From Cordilura impudica (taxonomy: Eukaryota > Arthropoda > Insecta > Diptera > Scathophagidae), in contig OY821520.1 of the NCBI GenBank assembly GCA_963682025.1, positions 131,973,437 to 132,037,436 of the forward strand: 64,000 bases of DNA, in the 5' to 3' direction. The notes beneath the pieces are model-generated. The model saw only the letters and a program-made list of their open reading frames with translations. It searched no databases and was not told the origin of the DNA. Shown in pieces: positions 1 to 10,512 of this stretch. The position numbers and the translations under genes were made by a program. Every line of letters starts with the position of its first letter. Positions within the stretch are counted from its first letter, which is position 1.

Positions 1-2266
1 CACTTGGGCCTCGTTTTATTTGCTGCTGGCGATTACAATGCCAACCATACATTCTGGGGGTCATGTTTAATCTGCCCGAAAGGCCGTGTTTTGTTTGTCA
101 GAGCCAACATACTGGTAGAGAGGTAGATAAAAATTTCCCGATCAAATCGATTTTGGAGTAACTAAGAACATTGCGAGAGAACTTATAAAAGCTGAATCCT
201 CATTGGAACTCTCATCAGATTACACAACAGTTATTGTTACTATTTCTAACCCCCCGAGAAATTGCGCCTCCGAACGGTAATGTAGCGCCAACAAGTATCA
301 TAGATTGGTTAAGGTATAGAAAGTTTTTCACTGCCTATTGTACAGATAGGTTACCACTAACAACACCAGATGATACTGACCTGGCTATTGTTAACTTTGA
401 ACGAAACCTCAAAATATCTTCTCAACTTGCTGCGAAACGCCCCGACACAGAGGGCAGTATAGAACTTGCTCGGTAAATGTCGAGCGGCTATTAAATGAAG
501 AAAGAAGAATTCGAAGAGAGTGGCAACTGTACAGATCTCCACAACTTAAGCAACAATCGAAAGCATGTACATCAAATTTAAGAAAGTTTCTTGAATCCCA
601 GAGAAATGATAAATTAAACAGATATCTCGAAAAATTAGATCCGACTTCAAGAACTGATTACTCATTATAGCGATCTATAAAAAATCTTAAAAGACCCATT
701 GCACGTAAACCACCATTAAGAATGCAAAATGGAGGCTGGGCTAGAAATGTTATACAAAAAGGTAATCTATTTGTAGAACAATTGAAAAAAGTTTTTATTC
801 CGAATATAACTACAATACATGACACAGTGCAGTGTCACTTCGATTTGAGATTAGAGAGGTTGAAAAGTCCATTTCATGTCTTAACCCTAAAATAAGCATC
901 GGAGATCGACGGGATCAGTAATAAAATGCTTTTGGAATTACCCAGAATAGCATTGATAATAATTCTCTTTATATTTAACGCTATATTACGCCTTGAATAT
1001 TATCGCTCAGACTGGAAGTTTTCGATCGTTACCATGGTACCCAAGCCAGGTAAAGATCACACAAAGGTCGATTCGTACAGGCCAATAAGTCTATTGTCAA
1101 ATCTTTTAGAATTATTCGAGAAAATACTAGTAAATAAGCTTAGTGTAGCTGTAGATCAAAATAACGTCATGCCGGCACATTTATATGGATTTAGGCGAAG
1201 ACACAGCACCATTGAGCAAGTCCATAGAAAAAAGGTACTGCTCGGCTCTCTTTATTGACGTTTCGCAAGCTTTCGATAAGGTTTGGCACGAGGGTCTACT
1301 CTATAAAATTAAAACGCTGCTGCCCTAAACGTGCATAAACTAATGGAAAGCTATATAATTAACAGGAAATTCTCAATAAAGGAGAGCACAGGGCAGTATT
1401 CTGGGCCCGCTCCTATACATTCTTTATACAGCGGACATGCCAGCTAATGAAAACACGATTGCTTCAACCTTTGCAGATGACACGGCAATTTTGAGTATTC
1501 ATGAGGACCTCTCAACAGCATCTACACTTTTACAATGACATGTTTTTCAATTGGAGTACTGGTTACACAGGTGGAAAATATGAATAAATGAACAAAAATG
1601 TATCCACGTTACTTTTACGCTCAGACGAGAAACATGCCCTCAAATACGAATAAACAATCAGCAAATACCGCAACATTCTGATGTAAAATATTTGGGAGTT
1701 CATCTTGACCGCCGCCTTACTTAAAACACACGCATAGAATCAAAATTAGCACAAATAAAATTAAAATTAGTTCAACTTATGTGGCTAATTGGCAGAGTTT
1801 CAAAGCTAAATCTTGATTGCAAGTTATTAATATATAATTCAATCATGAAACCCATTTGGTGCTACGGTATGCAGTTATGGGGAACCGCTTCAGCTTCTAA
1901 TATAGAGAAAATTTAATGTCAAAATAAGATACTAAAGTTGATTACCCGCATCCCATTGTATGTGAGAAACTCACAATTGCATAGAGAATTAAACGTAGTT
2001 TTAGTTAAATTGGAAATTATAAAAAACTTTTCAAGCTACTTGAAAAAACTAGAAACTCATCCGAATCTGTTTGCACGTGACCTTCTCAACAATCGCATCC
2101 ACCAACGCCTAAGAAGGAGAGAGACTGCAGATCTTCTAATAAATGTTTGATGTTATCTAAGCCAATGAGTATTTACTTATTTCGATATAATAAGTTAAGA
2201 ATTAGTTCTAAGATTTGAATAATTATGTGAAGATTCAATAAATAAATGCATGAGAAAAAAAAAAGT
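1..2266 (+). mobile_element. Jockey-like non-LTR retrotransposon (LINE-1), decayed, cut by the window edge
   Basis: ORF2 remnant of a Jockey-clade LINE. The first bases encode the end of an apurinic-type endonuclease (frame 1, GDYNANHTFWGS, then PKGR). The reverse transcriptase starts near 926 with VPKPGKDHTKVDSYRPISLL and GFRRRHST, shifts frame near 1230 into FIDVSQAFDKVWHEGLLYK, and is followed by a FADD-type catalytic box near 1470 (FADDTAIL) and the WLHRW thumb region. The C-terminal part is open at 1938-2150 (NRIHQRLRRRETADLL). Several stops and frameshifts make it inactive. The element ends in an A-rich tail at about 2256-2266 after AATAAATAAA. Clade is inferred from motif style, not from a tree. 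Confidence 0.85.
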
Positions 2267-2419
2267 TTCCATTGTATTATCACTCTCTGTATATATTCGA
2301 TTAGGTGCAGTTTACCTTTTCTAATTATCAGAAAGTAAGTCATTGATCTTTCGCAAAACCATAAATTAATTTATTGATTGCCCAAATTTCTTAAATCGGG
2401 AATCCCCTTAGACTAATGG

Positions 2420-2801
2420 ACTCATTGATACACGTACCCTGTTACTGTCTTTCAAAATATCTTGGTCAAATTAACTATTTTGTTTATGACGACAAAGTAT
2501 GTAGATGACATTTTAGCCGTTGTCAACATAGACGACCAGGATGAAATTAGGAAAACACTTAATATTCATCATCCTAAGATTAAGTTTACTATTGAAGTGG
2601 AGGAAAATAATGAAAAGCATAACTGGACACAAAATTACAAAGATCGTCAGAAGATATCATTTTTGATTGGCACCCAAAATAAACTGCTTCAGGGAGACTT
2701 ATAAATTATAGTGCAATCAAAACAAAAAACCAGATAATAAACATGGCAAAAAACTTCATTGAAAGAGTTCCGAAAATTAGCGACAAATAATTTACGAGAA
2801 A
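2420..2801 (+). pseudogene. Penelope-like element reverse transcriptase fragment
   Basis: Short piece of a Penelope-like reverse transcriptase. Visible are the catalytic KYVDDILAVV box (about 2490-2520), HPKIKFTIEVEENN, then after a frameshift a DWHPK..TASGRLINY stretch and AKNFIERVPKISDK, in the order expected for this family (palm, then the region before the GIY-YIG domain). Both ends are truncated: the 3' end meets Tc1-like sequence at about 2802. The left limit is approximate. A second, longer member of the family lies on the minus strand at 50.5-54.0 kb. Confidence 0.75.
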
Positions 2802-3319
2802 TGGCATCCCAGACCATAATAGACCCGCCACCGTGTTTCACAGTGTATCTGGTGTCCAAGGCTTTGTTTGGAGGACATCTCAAATACGTTGTTCCATCAG
2901 ATTCAAACAAGTTAAACTTGGATTAATCACTCCAGAGAACTCTATTCTAGTAACGTGGATCTTTTGCAAGCATTTCCCTTGCAAACCGCAACCGCTTCTT
3001 AATATTTTTTTTTTTAAAACATGTGGTTTTTTTTATGCAATGCATCCACGAAGTTTCGAATCTTGTAAGTGCCTTATTATTATCCGAGTGGATATTTCTG
3101 CGTTTATTTGCTGTCCAATTTCAGTCTTTATTTCTCGCGAAGACATGAATGGATTTCTCTTTCTGGCCCTACAAATAGTTCTGTCTTTTGCTGGAGTGGT
3201 CTTTCGTGCCCCGTTTTTCATTTTGATAACACTGCACAATCAGCTCTCTCATTTTTGGAGTGCATGACTTGTTCTTGCAAATTTTAGAAACTAAAACGTA
3301 TCAAAATTATTAAAATTTA
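2802..3319 (-). pseudogene. Tc1-like transposase fragment, copy 1
   Basis: Minus-strand remnant of a Tc1-type transposase. From the 5' side it shows the N-terminal helix-turn-helix region (KMRELIV, then RKTTPAKDRTICRARKRNPF, SSREIKTEIGQQINAEIST, LQDSKLRGCIA), the KRLRFAREMLAKDPRY segment, a degraded first catalytic block near 2915 (WSD.SKFNLFESDGTTYLR) and KHGGGSIMVWDA, where it is cut at 2802. The rest of the catalytic domain is absent. Stops and frameshifts are present. The N-terminal half is duplicated in direct orientation in the next feature. Confidence 0.8.
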
Positions 3320-4495
3320 ATTAAGTAACGTGGATCTTTTGCAAGCATTTCCCCTGCAAACCGCAAGCGCTTCTTAATATTTTTTTTTAAAACATGTGGT
3401 TTTTTTTATGCAATGCATCCACGAAGTTTCGAATCTTGTAAGCGCCTTATTATTGTCCGAGTGGATATTTCTGCGTTTATTTGCTGTCCAATTTCAGTCT
3501 TTATTTCTCGCGAAGACATGAATGGATTTCTCTTACTGGACCTACAAATAGTTCTGTCTTCTGTTGGAGTGGTCTTTTGTGCCCTTTTTTATACCCTATA
3601 CCACTATGTGGTTTTGGTATAATGCCTTTGTGCTGCTGTTTGTAACAACCAAAAATATTTGACCTAGACCCATCTTTAATTATACCGATCGAATCAGAAT
3701 CACTTTCTGAGTTGATTTAACAATGTCCGTCCGTCCGTCCGTCTGTGTGTCCATGTAAACCTTGTAATCAAACTGCAGGTCGCAAATATGAATATATTTT
3801 GATGAAATTTGGTATATAAGCTTTTATCGGCCATGGGATGAACGCTATTGAAATTGGTGAGAATCGGTCCATGTTCAGACCTAGCCCCCATACGAATTAC
3901 CCCTATGAAATCGACATAAATTGCCATAAGATCCCAATTGTCATATAGATCTTACTCAAATTGGGTTTTGTATGCGTTCATTACGTCCATTAATGAGTAA
4001 TCCAAAAATGATCCCTTTGGCCCCATATAGAGCTGCTTCCCGATCTTCACTTAAATCTATTAAAAAACAAAAATATTGCACTGATTCTTCTCAGATTTTG
4101 TTTGTATATATTTTTGCAAAATACAAGAGACTTTACCAAACATGATCAGGATCGGTCCATTTTTGGACCTAGTCCCCATATGGATATAGCATCCGAGATG
4201 AACTTTTTCGTATCTGCAGCCAAAAAAATTAATAAAAATCCCACTCAAATTTGGTTTTTGCTTATTTTCTGTGTCCAGTTAGTTGGGCCTAAGAGATAGG
4301 GTCTCTGAACGCATGGTATAGGGTATCGTATAGGCGGTCTAGACCGACTGTAATTTTCTTACTTGTTTCATTTTGATAACACTGCACAATCAACTCCCTC
4401 ATTTTTGGAGTGCATGACTTGTTCTTGCCAATTTTAGAAACTAAAACGTATCAAAATTATTAGAATTTAATGTACGGGTTTTCAAATTACACTCA
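3320..4495 (-). pseudogene. Tc1-like transposase fragment, copy 2, split by T-family repeat
   Basis: Direct duplication of the N-terminal half of the preceding Tc1-like fragment: sequence from about 3322 closely repeats that from about 2948 (same GTAACGTGGATCTTTTGC start, same HTH coding region). It is interrupted between about 3590 and 4368 by a T-family repeat and resumes with the N-terminal KNKSCTPKMRELIVQ coding sequence at about 4370-4440. The shared right ends (CAAAATTATTA.AATTTAAT) show that the two pieces are one partly duplicated element. Confidence 0.75.
3590..4368 (-). repeat. T-family repeat copy T1
   Basis: Reverse-oriented copy of the T family. In family orientation the element opens with AACAAGTAAGAAAAT, then the 20-bp palindrome TAGTCGGTCTAGACCGACTA (partly degraded here at 4335-4355), then GATACCCTATACCATGCG, a non-coding body, an (ACGG)n microsatellite (here CCGT repeats at 3725-3745) and the end CCACATAGTGGTATAGGGTAT. 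Short open frames recur at the same place in different copies because the DNA is shared; I do not consider them genes. It interrupts Tc1 copy 2. Confidence 0.85.
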
Positions 4496-5115
4496 CTTTG
4501 TCAATAATAATAAAATAAGTTCAGAAATTAAAACAACAACTGCACGTTTCTAATTAGATGGCAAGCCAAAAGCAACTACTTGTAAAATAATCTTATTTTT
4601 TTAATAAAAAAAACTTTGAACTCCACGTGTTTTGCATCGACAACAATGTTGAATGTCCGCTCGTTGAATAACGGTTCCATAATTTACAGTGTAGGTCTTA
4701 AAAAAAGTTGCACTGCGTTTTATTTTCTTAAAACATCGTTTATATGTCCAACACTCTATATAAATAAATGAATAACTTTTTTTTTTTTTTTTTTTATAAT
4801 AATTGTACTTTTTAAGATAAACCATTTTTTGAATAAAAAAAAAAAGCAATTTTAAAAAGGAAATTTCACACTTGTGAAAAAAGTAGCTTAACAGGCTAGG
4901 TTTAACATTAAAGTGTAAAAAAGGTTTCGTGTTCTAAGGTTAAAATGACAACTATCAATAGCAAGCCACATTAACGCATTTTATTAAAAAAAGGATCGCT
5001 TTAAAAGTTATTCTCCAAATCGCAGATATTTGCATTTTCTTAGATGCAGTCGAAAACGATTTTCTTTTTTTTTTTTGTCACATTCCTAATCTCACTTTCA
5101 TTGCTAATATAACTA
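4496..5115. other. AT-rich stretch without recognised feature
   Basis: No coding region or family member recognised. Contains poly-T runs near 4780 and 5065 and short A/T-rich simple sequence. Confidence 0.5.
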
Positions 5116-6908
5116 ACGTTTAGAGACCCTATCCCTGATGTGCAACTAACTAGATATAGAAAATAAGCATAAACTGAATTTTTTCTGCCTTCGAATATGA
5201 AAAGGTTCATATCGGCTGCTATATTTATATGGGCACTAGGTCAAAAAATGGATAAATTTGGTAAGCTCATTTAATTTTTGCAAAAAAAAAATATATATGA
5301 TAGATTTTAGTGAAGATCGGGAATGAGCTTCATATGGAGGGTATGACTAAGAATTGGTTTTTTGTTTGTACTACTGATAAGTGGATCTAATAAACATAAT
5401 CAAACGGAACGTGAGATCTATATGTCAATTTGGATATTATGACAATTTAAGTCATTTGTATGAGGACTGGATCTGAGCATGAACCGATTTTCACCGATTT
5501 CGATAGCGTCCATCCGATGGAAGCTTATAAAGGGTTATCCATTTTGCGCCTTCAAAAGTAAACGTAAATAATATCTTTTTTCATGATATTTCTTTTTTAT
5601 ACCACCACGCGAATTGTTGCAAGCATTGATTATTTTGAGGTAATTTTCGACCACTTTTTGACACATATTGGGCGGTATCTCAGCCATAACTTGACGAATG
5701 TTGGTTTTTAAGTGCTCAAGACTTAAAGGGTTATCTGCATAAGCACGGTCTTTCGCGTAGCCCCACAAAAAAAATCTAATGGTGTCAAATCGCATGATCT
5801 TGGTGGCCACTTGATATCGCCACGACGAGAAATATTCGCTCGAGCTATGTGGCACGTGGCACCGTCTTGTTGAAACCACATATTCTCCAAGTCGTATTCT
5901 TCAATAGCAGGCAAAAAAAAAACTCGGTTATCGTATGACCGTAACGCTCTGAATTGACGGCGACAGTCGTTCCATCGTCGTTTTCGAAGAAGTAAGGTCC
6001 AATCACACCTTCGGACAAAAGAGCGCACCAAACAGTGACTTTTTGTGAATGTAATGGCCTCTCTTCAATTACTTGAGGATTCTCAGAACCCCTAATACGA
6101 CAATTTTGTATTAACGTACCCACCGAGTGAGAATTGTGCTTCATCACTGAAGAAAATTTTGTTCGAAAAATCGCCGTCCACCGCCTGTTGTTCAAGCACC
6201 CGTTCCACGTATCTACGACGTTGTGAATGGTCAGCTGGTTTCAGTTGTTGTATGAGCTAGACTTTATATGGATGTAGGTGTAGATCCAAATGCAAAATGC
6301 GCCATAATGTGCCGTAAGACAGTCCTAATTCCTGAGAACGACGAGGTATCGACACATTCGGGTCTTCGGCAATACTTTCACTTACAGCAGCGACATTTTC
6401 AGCGGAACGAGCGAAACGATGATGCATAGGCCTTACAATATCTGCAACCGATCCAGTCTCTTCAAATTTCTTCACAATTTTGCAATTGCTTGCGTAGTTG
6501 GACGATTATATAAACCGTAATCTCTTATAGCACGATATGTGGCTGTGCTAGAATCACCATTTTTGTAGTAGGTTTTATTAATTTTTATGCATTGTGTGAT
6601 AGTTAAGCGATCCATTTTCGTCAATGTCAGACTTTCAGCTGAAAAGAAAAAAATTTTTTTAACAACTTAGTTTGACAGATGTCGAATTCCAGCCCTATAG
6701 TTTTGAAACCACGAAATGGATAACCCCTTACATTAAATTTCATCAAAATGTATTTCCAACCTATAGTCTGATTACAAGATTTGCATGGACACGCAGACGG
6801 ACATCGGTATTATAAAAGATTTGTCTAGGGAAAATCTTTTTGGTAGTTACAAACATCAGCACAAAGACATAATACCCTGACCATATATGTATCGGTATAG
6901 GGTAGAAA
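5116..6908 (+). repeat. T-family repeat copy T2, split by mariner M1
   Basis: Forward T-family copy lacking its first part; homology starts at GTTTAGAGACCCTATCCC (about 5116), runs to 5529, is interrupted by mariner M1, and resumes at 6729 with ATTAAATTTCATCAAAATG through the GACGGAC segment to the TATAGGGTA end near 6906. The uninterrupted sequence of T3 at about 29420-29460 shows the original reading across the insertion point. Confidence 0.85.
5530..6728 (-). mobile_element. mariner-type transposon M1 (DD41D/rosa-like), defective
   Basis: About 1.2-kb Tc1/mariner element bounded by inverted repeats AAGGGTTATCCA (left) and AGGGGTTATCCA (right, reverse strand) and flanked by TA at 5528-5529 and 6729-6730. 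The minus-strand transposase begins near 6613 (MDRLT..) with an HTH region (PTTQAIAKL, SIPRRSQELGLSYGTLWRIL), then FFSDEAQFSLGGYVN with the first catalytic Asp, WFQQDGATCH with the second, and WPPRSCDLTPLD with the third. Only about 29 residues lie between the second and third Asp because about 12 codons are missing after HIARAN; relatives M2 and M3 have about 41. Several frameshifts make it inactive. Inserted cleanly in T2. Confidence 0.92.
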
Positions 6909-7979
6909 TATTGTAAAGATTTTTTATTTTTGTTTCACTGCAAAGGCTTACGAATGTCGTGTTCTTAGCTATGGAAATGCCCATATACGCAAAGAGAAGA
7001 AACAAAAAATTCAATGTAATATAAGCCTTAGAAAAATAGATTATTTCGTCTTGTGTTACCAATTAAACATTATTTTCTATAAGCCAAAGGGAAAGTGAAT
7101 AAAATTGAAGAAATTAGATGAACTCACAACAAAAGCATTTGAAGGAATTAATTTTTTATTTTTTTTTTGTTAAAACAAAAAGAATAAAAGAAAATTTTTA
7201 TAAAAAATTAGGTTTAAAATGTTAGGGCCAATAGTTAAGTACAAACATTAATCTTATTACAAAATTAACTTTAATTAAAGGAGCTTAGTTTAACAACAGC
7301 AACAGCATCACCAAAAACAAAAATATTTATGTTAAATCACCAAATTCCACAGATACTAATGACAATGTTATATACATTTCTTTATGTACTATATATAAAA
7401 CGATACGATACTCGTATTAAAAACTTAGTTATTTATTTCAGGTATTAATATGCAGCACGTGTTATCGCCAAGGCCAGACGACAGACTAAACTTCTTAATT
7501 AATGGCGCTGTTTAAATCTTTAAAAAAAAAAAACAAAAAAAAACTTTTACTAGGTAGTATAACTTTATGAATGTTAAGGTGCAACTTAGTACTACATGTT
7601 ACATAGAAAATCCATGGAAAAAGAGTTATGTTAATACAAATTCCCCAGCCAACTTATGCAACGTCAATCACTTGATTAAAAAATTTGAGCTTATATTTTT
7701 AAAATTTTATATACATACACTTTATTCCAAACTGTTCTCAAATTTCCAAGTTGGTTTCTATTTTTTTTTTTTTAGAAATATCAAAGAAAGCTCGAATTGA
7801 CAGATATCACTGTATACCATATGTGTGTCAGCCTATACCACAATTAAAGCCTGTTTAAAGCTGGTTTATATTTGGTTCGTGTACTACGTTTATGTACGTA
7901 GTATAAACGTGGTATAATATTAAACACAGCTAAAAATAAAAATTTTTTTTAAACAATTCCAATATAAAAACAACTATAT
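6909..7979. other. AT-rich stretch without recognised gene
   Basis: No supported gene or repeat family. Contains A/T homopolymers and simple sequence (for example poly-A near 7525 and poly-T near 7765). Confidence 0.45.
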
Positions 7980-8152
7980 GATACCCTATACCATGGTTTA
8001 GTGACCCTATCCCTTCGATCTAACTAAATCGATATAGAAAATAAGCATAAACCAAATTTGAGTGGCATTGTTATTAACTTTTTTGACTCTGACTTTTTGA
8101 CTTTTCAAAGTCATTATACCCAAAAACATGGTGGTATAGAGTATAATTATTA
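7980..8152 (+). repeat. T-family repeat T8, internally deleted
   Basis: Starts with GATACCCTATACCATGG and the ACTAAATCGATATAGAAAA segment, then jumps to the family end (AAGTCATTATACCC, GGTGGTATAGAGTAT). Most of the body, including the microsatellite, is missing. Confidence 0.75.
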
Positions 8153-8189
8153 AATATATTAATAATTTCTTTGAAGCCATTAATATCTA

Positions 8190-8542
8190 CAAGCAGATTC
8201 CAGCCCACGAAATTCGAGTGCAGATTCTAGGAAATTTTATTTTTTCATTAAATAAAGACCCTAAAGTTATGCCAATCAATTATAGCCAATTCTCAAATCA
8301 ACACAAAAACTAAACTCAATTTTATTACAAACACATTAACAAATTTAATAAACATACACATAGCATTGTATAATTTAAATTCGTTTTACTCAAAATTAAA
8401 GAAAAAATTTAAAAATCTGTAAATCTGCAAAACGGGTAAAAAGAAATACCTTTCAAATAATATACGTTTGGTCAAAATCGGGAGAAAACGGTAGAACAAA
8501 ACATCGGTCACAAGAAATCGACTAGCCTGTTAATATTATAGA
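8190..8542 (-). mobile_element. Helitron-like non-autonomous element, copy A
   Basis: One of five copies in the window. On the element strand the family starts with TCTATAATATTAAYAG and ends with a hairpin-forming segment (GCACTCGAATTTCGAG) about 11 nt before GGAATCTGCTNR. A 5' TC, a 3' CTRR-like end preceded by a short hairpin, no target duplication and an A/T insertion site are the hallmarks of Helitrons; the assignment is inference from the ends of the five copies. Here the end reads CTTG, so it is imperfect. No coding capacity. Confidence 0.65.
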
Positions 8543-8784
8543 TTTTTTTTAAGACAAAATACCTTTGTTAAGAAAAAAGCTTTCTTAAAAAAATCAATTT
8601 TTGAAGAAAATTTTAAGAAAACCTACTTTTGGAATAAAATGTTCCTTTTTAAAAGAAAGTAATTTTTAAGGAAATGTACTTTTATCTTTTAAGGAAGTTT
8701 TTGAGAAAAATTATGTTTTTCATAAAATGCAAGATTTATTTTTTTAAATCAAGATTTTGAGAATAGCTGAAAGGGTAACTCTTA
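8543..8784. repeat. degenerate A/T array of CTTAAAAAAG-type words
   Basis: Loose repeats of TTTTAAGAAA and AAAGTACTTTT words, like those of the large array at 14.15-15.86 kb. Too degraded to give a clear period. Confidence 0.5.
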
Positions 8785-8883
8785 AGAAAGTATGCTTGAT
8801 GAGGTCATTTTAAACAAAATATACTTTATGTTTTGTTTATAAAGTATATTTTGTTTAAAATGACCTCTTCAAGCATACTTTCT
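8785..8883. repeat. near-perfect 44-bp inverted repeat (hairpin)
   Basis: Left arm 8785-8828 and right arm 8840-8883 are almost exact reverse complements (GAAAGTATGCTTGATGAGG pairs with CCTCTTCAAGCATACTTTC) around an 11-nt loop. Transcription of either strand would give a long stem-loop. Confidence 0.9.
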
Positions 8884-8899
8884 TTTTCATACGTTTTTC

Positions 8900-9185
8900 G
8901 GTGCGTAATTGGGAGGAAAGAAGCATATATTTCTAAAATTCATAACTGCTTTAAATTTTTAATCAGACCGGTTTCAGGCATTTCAGCCTTTATCAGTGAT
9001 TTTATTAAACATTGTAATAATTATTATGTTATAATTGATTATATGGTTTCTATATAAAATTTTTCTACTTAGGGCGGCAGTGAGATTTGAATCTGAGTCT
9101 ATGTCACATACATTCGTACTTGTACTTTTCGGTCATTCGATGTAACACACTCACGTAAAGTCAGTCCTACCAGCAGTGTGGTTAA
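8900..9185 (-). mobile_element. tRNA-Ser-like/hammerhead element, copy 1
   Basis: About 286-bp unit on the minus strand whose paralogue lies at 54137-55336. From its 5' end (9185): a region resembling a type II (Ser-like) tRNA with an A-box-like ACGTGAGTGTGTTA and a B-box-like GATTCAAATCTC (about 9083-9094), an AT-rich linker, a hammerhead-ribozyme fold (8956-9005), and the end TTAGAAATATATGCTTC. No coding sequence. The pol III head suggests a SINE; alternatively it is the long terminal segment of a Penelope-like element, which can carry hammerheads. Both copies align from end to end, so the two parts belong to one unit. Confidence 0.65.
8956..9005 (-). ncRNA. hammerhead ribozyme-like motif, copy 1
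   Basis: Minus strand reads AATCA, CTGATAA, AGGC, TGAAAT, GCCT, GAA, ACCGGT, C, TGATT. This matches the type I hammerhead order: stem I, CUGANGA box, stem II (AGGC/GCCU), GAA, very short stem III (A-U and C-G closing CG), H17 = C, and the second stem I strand (AAUCA pairs with UGAUU, 5 bp). The conserved G8 is A, so this copy is probably inactive. Confidence 0.6.
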
Positions 9186-9289
9186 AGGCTCATTTACATG
9201 ATACCCCTCGGTCGTATGATTTTTCAAAATAAAAATCCGATGATATTCATCAGACTGTTATAAAGTCGTACCGACATTTTTCTGCATAC

Positions 9290-9613
9290 TTAGGCCATTT
9301 ACACCATCACACTCAAGTTTTATGAAAACACCTGTTTAGAATATCAAGAAATTTTTTTTTGAAATTTTTATTTTATTTAAACTTTCTTTGTTTTTGTTTC
9401 CCTTTTTTTTAATATTACAAAAAAAAAAAAAACAACTCTGGTCCGACGAAAATGGCAAGTTTTTAGAAATGTTTCTTAAACCATCGGACTTCGAAAATGA
9501 AATCCTACAGACTGTCAATTTCATAACATAAGGTTTAACATGATACGATTTTTTTATAATTCTCGACTTTTTGACAGGTCATATTACAAAGTGTGATAGT
9601 GTAAATTGGCCTT
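9290..9613. mobile_element. MITE with TTAGGCC termini
   Basis: Inverted termini TTAGGCCATTTACACCA (9290) and, on the reverse strand, TAAGGCCAATTTACACTA (9613) enclose about 324 bp of non-coding AT-rich DNA. A similar half-end (AAGGCTCATTTACATGAT) starts near 9185. Superfamily not assigned. Confidence 0.65.
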
Positions 9614-10180
9614 AGGAATCAGTATTTATACCAAACAGCTTTTACTTTGTAGTACTATCAGAGGATACAACACTGTCCAACAAACAATCATTATTTTTGA
9701 GTTTTCAGTCAACCTCTGACCATCATCGAGTAAAAACCTGCGTTCTATTTGTGTTCTATTTGTGTAAAAACATTAACATAAAAACAATTATGCACACATT
9801 TAAATAAAAAATAAAATAACAACAACCACATATATTGCAAATTCTTTTGTGAATGCTTGATAACGATGTTGATGAAATATGTTGGCAGGTAGTCTTGCCT
9901 AAACCAAGAAAACGTAAAAAAGCGAGTCCCCAGAAATATTTTAAACAAGCGAAAAAACACCAATATCAATTTACAAGCTACATTTAACAATAACGATGGT
10001 TTGATATGTCCAAATATCAATGATGTGGATCCTAATAAGAAAGCCAACAACAACATCATTGAAAAAATATTAATATGAATAATATTGCTAGTACACCAAG
10101 TAAAGCTATGCTTGAAAACAACAATGTAAGTCATAATAGATTTATTGTTTTAGACAACAATAATGCTGAAGATGATGAAG

Positions 10181-10406
10181 CGCCCCGGTAGGTGAGTAAG
10201 TAGCGTGCTCGCCTACCATGCGGGGGTCGTGGGTTCGATTCCCACCAGAGGCTTTGGTCTGTCGCTGCAAAAAAAAAAAAAAAAAAAAAATTAACACACA
10301 ACTCTCTCTTTCCTAATTCCTATATCAATATCTTTCCTGAGATCAACACAATGCACTGCATCTGTAGGGGGCATCCCCTGAGTGTTGATTAATTAAAAAA
10401 AAAAAA
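10181..10406 (+). mobile_element. tRNA-Gly-derived SINE
   Basis: The head (10181-10253) resembles tRNA-Gly: A-box-like TAGGTGAGTAAG (10189-10200), anticodon-arm-like GCTCGCCTACCATGCGGG and a good B box GGTTCGATTCC (10232-10242). After an internal A22 run (10269-10290) a body follows and the element ends in a second A tail at 10395-10406. The 10 bp just before the head, GATGATGAAG, recur within the 16 bp after the tail, an imperfect target duplication. It sits inside the acidic stretch of LINE-2 ORF1, so it is younger than that LINE. Confidence 0.85.
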
Positions 10407-10512
10407 GATAATGATGATGAAGAAATAACTAATATTCTGGTACCTAAACTCCCACCAATTTTTATACCAAATGTTTCAGATATTAGCGCAATGGTAAAAA
10501 GCTTTTAAAAAT

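Noticed and set aside
3720..3745. GTCCGTCCGTCC tracts as possible CRISPR-like or regulatory arrays
   Set aside because: Simple tetranucleotide microsatellites inside T and U repeats; no spacers.
4060..4299. Open frames repeated almost unchanged in T1, T3, T5 and T6 (for example around 4102-4299, 28945-29142, 42848-43045)
   Set aside because: They occur on both strands at the same family position, lack motifs and change by indels; conservation is that of the repeat DNA.
10181..10253. Functional tRNA-Gly gene
   Set aside because: Acceptor stem is imperfect and the sequence is followed by a SINE body and A tail with flanking duplicate.
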